The notes under the pieces: model-generated
Told to the model about the DNA's origin: nothing
Databases searched by the model: none
What the model saw: only the letters and a program-made list of their open reading frames with translations
In this document: piece after piece, positions 54,438 to 64,000 of the stretch
How positions within the stretch are numbered: the stretch's first letter is position 1
Layout of the letters: the number at the start of each line of letters is the position of its first letter
Translations under genes and position numbers: made by a program
Assembly (NCBI GenBank): GCA_024362935.1
Contig: JANCRA010000001.1
Coordinates: 61,470,930 to 61,534,929, forward strand
Direction: 5' to 3'
DNA: 64,000 nt
Source: Setophaga petechia
Taxonomy: Eukaryota > Chordata > Aves > Passeriformes > Parulidae

Positions 54438-57400
54438 ACATTCACCTTATTTTGCTGTAACAGTCCTTTTGCTGTGTCACAATGGGATGGAACATCCTTG
54501 CACAGCTGGTAAATACTGGAGTGTGAAGGAGGTGATTGAGTGGTCTGAGAGGCAGTATTTTCCCCTGTACTGATAAGGGGAAGTTGATTCCTAGTGTACA
54601 TTTTTACATTTGCACTATATATGTGCATATATACAGTTCTTTCAATAGGAAGGACCTTTCCCCACCCCAAAATTCCAAACCTGTCCTGTGAAATATAGCT
54701 GAAATATTTTATTATTTATTGAGATCTAAGAATACAAAGCCTGGATGAAATGCAGACTTTGAGGAGCTTTTAAAGTGTAGAAAGGAAGATGATATAAAAA
54801 TGTTGAATCATGTTGTTTTGGTACTTTTGTCTTGATTATGCAGAATTCTACAGTCAGTGCATCCTGGCGGAGGACACAGGGATTCCTGTTACACTGCTAG
54901 CATGTAGGAAAATTCCTGGAGGAATGCCACAGGTTGCTGCTCTGCATCTGCTCAGAGAATCAGCTGTGCCCAAAGCTATCAATTTCAGTTCAAGGCACAG
55001 GAAAACTACCTGGAACTTGTATGCTGCAGTAAGTCATTCATGAATTACAGGGAACTTGGGAATTTGTGTTAATCCTAACACAGAGATGTGATGGCAGCTG
55101 TGAAAATAACTGCAGTTCCCCAGAAGCAAAGCAGTACTATGTTTGAGCTGCAATAGCCTGGCCAAAAAAGGTGAGAGAAACAATGCCAGGACAGGTGAGG
55201 CACCAAAAATGCCTTTATCTTACCTGTGGCCTTTTGGACAAACTCCAGTTGTATCAACCCACAACATCAGACAAAGCTGCTTTTAAGAACACTGATGCAA
55301 AAATGAGGTCTTGGGTGGTCATTTCTGGTTCAAGTAGCTGTTTATATATTTATTATAATTATACACAACCTTGACAATCTGTATTGCCATTCAAAAATAA
55401 ATCCAAGTCTTGTCAATTTGCACATGATCTGTCACTACTAAGGATCCCATTTACATACATGGTAAACATTTTCCATACTTAAACACTGCTTGAAATTCTG
55501 ATGCTCCCATCTCCTCCCCGCCATCCCCTGGAGTTATGGTTATTGACTATGGAAAGAAACTTTTCCAAGCACTGCAACATTCAGGGACTATCACCTTTTT
55601 TGATCAATTTAAATAAATTATTTCAACGCTTGGTAGAGGTGGCTGGTGGGTATAGCTCTTAATTGCATTTTTGTTAAAAATTATTCTTGATGGATTTCAT
55701 TGCAATGATTTCCTGGTTTTCATTGCTTGATGCATTTCCTGCTGACCAGAAAAGAAGGAAACCAAAGTTTAGCAGCTGTATCAAGTAAGTCACATCAAGC
55801 ACATTCCTGTTTTCGTATTCTGCAGTGCCAATAGTCACATTTAGTTGTTTTCACTGTCATTTATTTACATGTGTAGTAAGTGAAGTCTTCAAATTTCAAG
55901 TGCAGAAAATGAAGAATTCAGCTAGGAGTCAGTCACCACACATTTTTAAGAGCTTGTATTTATACTCTAACTGCTATCTTGGGAGCTGAAATTATAATTT
56001 ATGAGGCATTAACGCCTTTTGTTAAGCAACATATGTTTTTACCACCTCTTTTGAGAGTTTCTCTCTCCTGGTGCCTGGAAGATGAGAAAACCTAAGAGTA
56101 GCAGAAGTGTAAGAGGCAACAAAATATTCTTCCATCCAGTTAATAACCTCACAGCCAGTAGCAATTAATATAAGCATCCTTAGAGCAGGCAGACCTTATA
56201 CCAGCCCACAACTCAAGTTTGGGCATCTGACCTTCACCTGAGAGGGGCTCCCAGAAGTGTGGAAGTATTACAGTGTGATTACACAGCAATGAGAAGTCCT
56301 ATTTTGAGGAATGAGCTTCATGATGTCTGAATCTATGGGAATTGAATTTAGCTTCTTTTCCTACAGCAGCTGGGCAGGTGCTTTAAACCAGCAAATGCAG
56401 CATGTTGCAACATGGCTTTGGGTTTTGGATGCTAGCATTGCTTAACTGACAGGCATGGAAAACCAGAGCTCTGACAAGTGTAGATTCCAACTTTTGTTAA
56501 TGCTGTTCATTTTTCACACCAGTGTCAAAAAATAATTGGGAAGAAAACCCTTCTGCTAGCTCCTTGCTTGTTTCCAGAAATTACACTTAGACAATCCTTA
56601 CATGAAAACCCCCACTTACAATATGGAGTATTTGAGAACTGTTACTAGCCATCTGTAGGAGAGACTGGAGTTCAGCACACAGAGATGTTGCAAAACATTA
56701 AGGAATTTCAAGTTGAAGATACAAAGAAATCTCATCAACACACAGATTGGATGCTTTACCTTAGCTTAACAAGCTTCCACTTGTAGGTGGAAGAAGCAAA
56801 ACCATCCCTCACACGCCAAGGTGTCCAGAATGCTGGATCTGCACTGCAGACACTGCACTGCTTCCCCCCTTGCTCTGCCCCGGGGCCTTGGCAGGGAATA
56901 CAGCTCCTGGAATTCAGGCTGGGTGTTTCCCAGCTGCCCCTGAGCAGCCAGGACCAGCTGCTCACTGCTCTGCACACATGCCCCAGAGGCAGTGTTTAAG
57001 CAGTGCAAGGACACTGCCAGGAGCCAGTAAGGGAAAGGAGTCAGCTCAAATTCAGACACACAAAATCAAATCCTCCATTCACAATCAAGGGGTATTTTGT
57101 CATGAAGCAGGAGCTTCCAGAAAGAGCATAAAACTCAAACTTGAGTGTTTATGTTACATCTGAAGTTCAAAGAAACTCCGTGGAGTCTAAAGTACTGTAA
57201 TAGTAAAAGTGGAAAGGAACTCATTAATCAGTTCTAGACTAAACTTAGTTTAGTAAAGAAAATTAAAACAAATAAATTTTGAAGTCCTTTCTTGAGCAAG
57301 TCCATTAATGCTCCACACAGGAGAGAATGAGTCCTCTTTAAAGGAAAGAAGGAAGCTCTCTCTTACTGGTAAAATGAACCAATGTATCTATGCTGGTTTC

Positions 57401-60246
57401 TAACTAGATCTTTACATGACACTTCAGAACTTGATTTACAAAACTTTTGTTTTTTAAACAAACTCTACTGCCTTTACAAAGATAGTGTTGCTTCCTTTTT
57501 TTCTTTTTGTGGGACATGGAGGGAACATTTTCAAATATTAGAAATGTATCTTGCCCTCAGCAGAAAGTTTCAAGTAAGACATTATCAACAAATATCTGCT
57601 GTTACAATATACAAGATGCAGAGCAGCAGACTGCTGCTGGTTCCCTACCAAAACTTTGTGTTGCCAAGACACTGATTCTGGGGCTGTCAGGGGAGGCAGA
57701 GGGACATTGCTCATTGAGTGTGACACACAACACCTCAAGTTGTGCCTAGTGTGTAAGTACTTAAATCTGTCCTGCTAAAATCTCCTCTTTGTAAGAGGAA
57801 CCAGATTACATATGAGCAAGTCATATATTAATGTGAACCTCGCTGTGGAAAGATCAACTCTGCCATCCCAAATGGGATTCCTAACATGGACCTCAGAGCC
57901 AGCTTCGGTGGGCAGCACTCCTCTCCAGAGGGATCTAGAGACAGACCAGATGCACAGCAAAAAAACCTCCTATTCTAGTAAGAAAACTTGACTACAACTG
58001 TTTGTCTGAATCATATCTGCTTTTAAGCATGTAGAATTCAGGATTATTCTAGCCTTTATCCTAAGCACTGCCTCAAACATCTGTGATGTGGTATTAAGCA
58101 TCTGATGGCCATGAGCAGAGGACACTCAGTTCTTGCACATGAGCATTTAGCTACTGGAGAGCTGACACTGGAGATTTCTGCAGTTTTGTGCTCTTCTACC
58201 ACAGGTACCAAGAAGTCTACCTAGACAAATTATTGTGTAGCTGGATTTTAGGAAGCCAGTACTTGAGAATGCTGCTCATTACACTGTTGTGGTAAAAGCC
58301 ATTAGGATATAAATGGTGTTAAGCCTACAAGACCCAAGCCAGCCCAGGCTGACTGAAAGGACAGCTGATGCTGCAGTACTGTCACACCTCAACACCAGAG
58401 GAGTGACCACTGTGGCAGAGCTCAGGACTGGGGTCACAGAGGAGCTGCAGAACAGCTCTCTCAAAGTCACTCAGTTTTTGTTCAAGGACATTAAACATAT
58501 AAACTTACAGTGTCAGACCATCCACTCTGACTGCATGGAAGAGAGCAAAGTAGATGCATCTCAGTCACTTGAGGTCAGTCATGAAGATACAATTCCAGCA
58601 CTTGAACTAGTCTGGCAGATTTCTGTACAGCCATGAACAATGCTTCCATTTTCTGTGAAGGTATGAGAGAGTTGAATTCACCTCTCCCAGGAGCCATGAG
58701 TTACTTTTTGGCATGAGCAGTGGTAGAAGATGAATGGCATGGCTAAAGATAAATGGCTCTAAAAGCCAGAAACAAGATTGTGGTTCTTCACTTGTTTACA
58801 ACAGCAACACCTCCTATGGGAGAACTGCTGCAGGAGTGCCTGGTTAACATCTGAATTTGTTTCTGGGACAGACTTCAAGTCACTGAAGCATTACACTGCA
58901 ACTTATTTTAGTTTCTTATGCTAGGTAAAGAAACCACTTTTCATACTTAGACTAGCCCATTGCCATTCTGGTAACAGAAGAGTTTGGAAGTCAATAGTGA
59001 CTGGCTTTAGCAAGTGCTGCAGCACCTCAGTGACTGACAGAAGCATTTGGAATATATTTGGGACATAGACTGGACCTTGACAACATTTAGGATGCATCAA
59101 AGGAAACAGTGATTCTACTGTGTAATACATTGTACACACTTTCATTAGAGAGCTAAATGACCAAAGCTAAGTGGTAAGCTATGCAAATTCATCAGGTACA
59201 TTCCACCTTTGGGGTAATAATATCCAGTTTTCAAGCTCTTTTGTTTTGGTCCTTGACCAAAAAATTTATGTGCTGAGCAGCAAGGCTTAAAGAAGCTCTC
59301 AGCACTTCTTTCAAGTTTGCACCAAACAGCATTTAAGCCACCTCAAAATCAGGGTGCTGATACCCAGTTTGCACAGCACTGTTTCTGTTGTTTCTCCTCC
59401 CCAGGATGAGACACAATCAGATGGAAATTGAATTCAAAACCAAAGAAGTGTTAATAGTTCCATGTGCAATAAGACATTTTCACGGGAAAGCTACGCAGCA
59501 GGCCTTGAATGTTCTCCCCTCTCATGCTGTTCTCACCAGCATCACCCTGTCCTCAGCTCAGCAGGGTATGTTCAGCAATGTGCAGAGCCCAGGGATTCCA
59601 GCACCCAGCAGAGCCACAGTGCTGGAGCAGTCTGCAGTGAAGACTGGTAATGGGATGGGAACCCAAAAAACGCTTAAGCTCGGATTATTCAGTTCCTATG
59701 AAAAAGACCGTACAATTCTCATGGTACATCAACAAGATGGACTGGTATGCCAACTAACCTCTATTTTAATATTTAAATTATAACAATACAATAACTAGAA
59801 AAGGTCAGTGCTTCAAGTGGCAGGTTTTGCCACTTCGATTCCAATATTTTTCCAAAATAAAGATGCGATTAGATCTACACTTGAGCATCAGTAGTGCAAT
59901 ACAGTATCCTTTCCTGAATAAAGGAGCTGAGGTTTATCCACAATAAAAGCTTTAAATAAGGTAGATTGTTGCCATTTATATATCAATTTTGTATGTTTGA
60001 TATAAAATATATTGGGAAAGCTTCAACTGACTTATACAATCTACATTTGGCTAAAGCTCCACATAAGCAGCATCAGTGGAAATGAACATCAGAGGTGTAC
60101 TTAATATAAAACACTTTCAAAACTACTCAGCAACAAATGACAGAAGTTTGGCTAAGAATAACTGAACATCTGAGGTGTGTACCAGACAAAAAGAATGGAC
60201 CCTGTGGTTACTTGCACTATTTTAATGAAGTAAAAGAAACCAAGAT

Positions 60247-63200
60247 TTAGTCCACTTCCATTTCTCCGGGGGGTTTGGTCTGCTGGGGGTTGTCCTTGGC
60301 TGGTTCGGGCTTTGTCTCAGCAGCGCTCTGTCCGTTCACGGGCCCGTTGTGCTCCCCGTTAGCTTTGGCCTGCCCCTCACTGGGAGCTTCTATCTTCGGC
60401 TTGGGCTTGGACAGAATGGGGTTACAGAAGCTATCCAATTCCTGGATGTGACACAAGTGAGACAGCAAGGTCATTTGGTGGCACAGCACCTGCACCCAAA
60501 TACACTGCCTCTCATTTGTGCTGTCTCTAGCTGTCACCATGGTATTTTATGAAAAATCCCTTTGCTAGGATTTCTTCTCCTGGGAAGCTTCAGCTTCTCC
60601 ATCTTTGGTCCTCTGGAATGTGACTTGGATAATTATTTACCCAGCATGGGTATTGTTTTTAATTATTGGTCAATCACAGCCAGCTCTGTTGGACTCTGAG
60701 TCGGTCACAGGTTTTTATTACCATTCTTGTCTAGCCTTCTCATGTCTCCTTTCTCTTTCTTCACTATAGTTTTAGTATATAATTTTCTTTTAATATAATA
60801 TCATAATAAATCAGCCTTCTGAGAACTTGGAGTCAATTCTCATCTCTCACCTTGTCCTGGGGACCCTCACAACACTGCAACACCTAGTGGCCTGGAATGT
60901 CATTGTCAAGGACCAGACTTCTCTATTTTGCAAAGTCTAGGAACTTCAAAAAAACCCTGTCACTACCTGAGGAGCTTCTGATTTGCTACAAACCTGTATG
61001 ACAACCCACTCTGTGGAAACCTGGTGCTGTAATCCAGGGTATTTTAAAAAGGCTTGTGCAGAGGTACTACTGTAAAGCAAGAGCCAGCACTGAAGAGTGC
61101 TGTAACTGCTGCCCTCTCTGTATACATCTTTTAATAGCTTTAAAATCTCTGCAGATGTGTAATTCTAGCTCAGATCCAGGGTAAAATCTGGTTCAGGAAA
61201 AACTGATTAGAATGCAACAAGTACAATTATTATTTTTTACCTTAGATTTTGCTAGTATTTCTGCCACTTTGACAACTGGATCCTGAGTTAGACTGAGTTT
61301 GTTCTGGGCATTCATTTTGCTGTTCAACCAATTCATAGCCTCATTAATGTATTTTTCAACTTTCTCCATCTCAGCAGGATCTAGGTGGTCGTATTTTTCA
61401 TCCTAAGGAGAGAGAGAAGTATTTGTATCACCAATTAAAATATGCTGCTCACCCAACTAAGTTAATCTTTGAAGTTACAGAAACACTGGTAACAGCTCTA
61501 AGTTCAGAGATCCATTTCAGGTGGTACCAGCCACCACAAAAATCTCTGATTTATGTTCTCAAGAAGCAGCTCTTTCTGCTGGCAATAATGAACAAGTTTG
61601 AAGTTCTCAGGAGCAGAAGTACAACAGCCCTTCTAAAGCAGTGCAGGAGGCAACTTTACAGGATTTATTTAAAAGACTCTACAGCCAAACTCAAAACATC
61701 TACAATCACTGAGCAGCTAAAGCATCTGGCTTTACCTTATTTTTGTATGCTTCTACTGCTTTCATGAGGAGCTGAATCTTCTTTCCCAGTTCATTTAGCA
61801 CTTTTGGTCTCTCTTCATGTTCCATGCATCTTTCCTGGATAGGCTGTCCAAATTTCTGGAATAATAAGCACAAAGATCTTTACAAAACACATATTTCCTT
61901 TAGTCTGCTCTAAGAATACAATGCAGCATGGGAAGGAAGGCTGCCTTAAACTGCTTTTCTCACCCCTTCAAAGAGCCAAGTCTTTGCATATTGCTTTAGT
62001 CCAACAACAAAACAAAAAAAAGGCAGAAGGTTAAACACAGGAATAGTGACTGTTCTTTCTAGGGTTGGTATTTTGCTGTTTTTTGCAAAAAGAGCATTTG
62101 GAACAGAAACCAGCGAGGCTTTAAGGGATACTTTAATTTTTAAGTAGTTAATATTGGTATCCAGGATGTTGACTGGATCTACACTGCTGTTTCCATAAGT
62201 TATTCTTCCCCTTGAGGAAATTTCCAGAAACAGCTGGAATCCAAGGGCTAGACATATACTTCAACTTCCAATAAAGCAGGTAGTTATTCATCAGAACTCA
62301 TATTTTCACCATTAGATCCTTAAAATCTGAAGCATTTGTTATCAATAAACAAATGATACAATGGAAGCTACTGTAAAAGCACCCCAGAGCCTTTATTGTA
62401 GGATATTAGACCCAAAAGTTGGTCTTACTGTACATCTAAAGATCACTGAGAACAGGGAAAACAGAATATATATTCTGGAACATAATTCTCATTACCCAGG
62501 AGTGCAGTCAAACTACTCAGAAGCCTCTTTCAGACTGTAACAAGTCTGACAGAAAATTCCCAGAGCAATTAAATCTATTACCAGTAGTGACAGTCTGCTT
62601 CATTTCAACCATCTTCAAATTAGGAACACAGCTCACATTAAACTGTATTTCTAGTTCTAAATATGAGTTTTCTAGAAAACAACTTAAAACCTTACTTTTA
62701 ATTCCTGAAGCTTATCCATGTATACTTGTTTTGGCTGGTCCTCTCCATCTTCATAAAGCCAGTTTTCTGTGTCCTCCAACATCAAGGTCAGCTTGTTTGA
62801 GTCCTACAAAGCAAATTATGGACACTCCAAGTCAGAAAGGAACACATCAAATGAGACTTCTCTCCCTGGCACAAACCCACCCTACTCAAAAAAGGACTGC
62901 TTCATCAGCTTAAATCATTCCAAGTGAGAGTGAAGGAAAACAGTAATTAACAGACTTCAAAGCCAAGATTTTACAGTGATGAGAGAGGCAGGACAACCCT
63001 ACTCATGTGATTGCAGGTGAAGTTTACCAGAGTTATAAAATCAGTCCTGAGGCTATTTAAGGCAGTCCATGCACCTCTGAAGAGTGTTCTGTTTTATCTG
63101 TTCACTCTCTTTTTACTCCTACCCACTCATGGCATTCAGAGCCTCATGGAGATCTCTCCTACTTTCCTGTGCTGACCACAGGGTTTTCACTTTCTGCCTG

Positions 63201-64000
63201 CATCCCTGACCCTTCCTTGCCACTGAGGAGCTTCTCAGGCAGTAAAGAACTCTGCAAGTCAAATGTCAGGTGTAAACATTAACCTGAGCTTCAATGAAGC
63301 CATCTCCTATTCCAAAACTAGTCCAAGAGACCCCTGCAGCCTGCACAGAACACACACACAAAATTTATCAACACAAAGGAACTTTTCCCAGCAGCTGAAA
63401 TGTATAAACAGGTCTTACTTCTTCAGTGATGAATTTCTCAAAGGCTCCACACAGCTTGTCTCTGAATTCATACACATATTCTTCAACAGCATTCTTAGCA
63501 TCATTTCGTTCCTTCTCCAGCTTGTCTTGCATCATCATCTTCCCCTAGGGTGGAGAAACGCACACTGAAAACTGAAAGCATTTTTAAGTGTTAAGCTTAG
63601 TGACCACTCTTCAAACTGTACCAGAGAAGCTGGCAGAGGCCTGATAATTCACAATTACTGATAAAAATGTTCACCTCTGTGTCAGTCATCACTAGAAGCA
63701 CAACCAGAATGGGCTAAGTCCAGAGAAATGGAGTCATTTCACCAAAAACCCAAACCACAACCAAAACCTGTTACAATTATGGGCAACTTTCCAAAGAATT
63801 CTAAATTAGCTAAGTCAATGACTGCGAATATTTTTTAGATACTTATTGTGACATTGATTTGAGCAGTCACCTCTTTATGCTGCTTACCTCATTTTCTATA
63901 TAGGAATTGATCAGATCTTGTCCCAGCTGCCTACAGAGGCTTGCCTGGATAGGGAGGTCAATACTCTTAACTTTTGTTTTAGCCTTTGGCTGGGAGGGAT
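60247..64000 (-). CDS. HSPA4L: HSPA4L (Hsp110-class chaperone), C-terminal six exons, partial
   Basis: Exons on the minus strand: at least 64000-63888 (runs off the window), 63544-63419, 62803-62696, 61855-61736, 61402-61241 and the terminal exon 60441-60247. The residues cover the helical C-terminal part of the substrate-binding region, from [19 protein letters not shown] through [19 protein letters not shown] to the disordered tail ending GEMEVD. The NGEHNGP and KPKPK tail pattern distinguishes HSPA4L from HSPA4 and HSPH1 as I recall them. Hsp110 proteins act as nucleotide-exchange factors and holdases for Hsp70; HSPA4L (APG-1/OSP94) is stress- and osmotically induced and abundant in testis. 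The ATPase domain lies beyond the right edge. All junctions are GT-AG, and the five junctions from 63888 leftward are phase 0. Confidence 0.95.
60540..60882 (+). mobile_element. solo LTR of an endogenous retrovirus, in the last HSPA4L intron, antisense to the gene
   Basis: From about 60540 the sequence follows a songbird LTR pattern: TTTTATGAAAAATCCCTTTG start, a block with AATTATTGGTCAATCACAGC, then TTTTAGTATATAATTTTC, an AATAAA signal at 60805-60810, and an end containing CTTGTCCTGGGGACCC. No viral genes flank it and no clear target-site duplication is seen, so ends are approximate. The family assignment is from memory. Its signals point opposite to HSPA4L transcription. Confidence 0.7.

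Larger units (their letters stand above)
46651..60246. other. gene-poor spacer between PLK4 and HSPA4L, including the HSPA4L 3' UTR
   Basis: About 13.6 kb without a recognisable coding exon on either strand. Open frames here are at most about 140 codons with no family signature. One CR1 tail (54177-54437), a small hairpin (51486-51512) and A/T-rich low-complexity patches (51740-51790) are visible. The right end must contain the HSPA4L 3' UTR, but I could not fix its poly(A) site. Confidence 0.55.

Noticed and set aside
58313..58636. 107-codon plus-strand frame in the PLK4-HSPA4L spacer
   Set aside because: No domain signature, no splice or promoter support.
59388..59783. 131-codon plus-strand open frame near the HSPA4L 3' end
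   Set aside because: No recognisable similarity and opposite to the gene's 3' UTR; likely chance.

Overview
The window is vertebrate nuclear DNA, most likely from a bird and probably a songbird. The genes are split into short exons by AT-rich introns with GT-AG splice sites, and their promoters lie in CpG islands. A 5'-truncated CR1-type LINE tail (about 54177-54437) and a solo LTR resembling passerine ones (about 60540-60882) point to birds. Gene order matches human 4q28 as I remember it, in reverse orientation: (LARP1B) - ABHD18 - MFSD8 - PLK4 - HSPA4L. All exon models were built by eye from translated homology plus splice sites, and reading phase was checked across every junction.

Layout. 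1-990: CpG island at the left edge, possibly the promoter of the next gene (LARP1B by synteny, not shown). 991-5794: AT-rich DNA with the ABHD18 3' UTR and no recognised gene. 5795-19754 (-): ABHD18, 11 coding exons, 430 aa, alpha/beta hydrolase, including an AT-AC minor-spliceosome intron next to a 28-nt exon. 22370-23330: CpG island shared head-to-head by ABHD18 (-) and MFSD8 (+), with a G-rich 25-bp minisatellite. 22975-32378 (+): MFSD8/CLN7, 12 coding exons, 538 aa, lysosomal MFS membrane protein; a decayed tandem copy of its exon 5 lies just upstream of the real one. 33480-34150: tail-to-tail 3' ends of MFSD8 and PLK4. 34667-46330 (-): PLK4, 16 coding exons, 966 aa as read, with an apparent +2 frameshift near the C-terminus. 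46301-46650: PLK4 CpG-island promoter with CRE-, NRF1- and CDE/CHR-like sites. 46650-60246: gene-poor spacer with one CR1 tail. 60247-64000 (-): the last six exons of HSPA4L, which continues beyond the right edge.

The four genes do not form a pathway: a mitochondrial/lipid hydrolase, a lysosomal membrane protein, the centriole-duplication kinase and an Hsp110-class chaperone. The only regulatory links visible are the ABHD18/MFSD8 bidirectional promoter and the convergent MFSD8/PLK4 ends. I found no CRISPR array, tRNA, rRNA or intact transposon gene, and nothing that amounts to a new multi-gene system. The most notable features are the AT-AC intron, the duplicated exon and the PLK4 C-terminal frame change.
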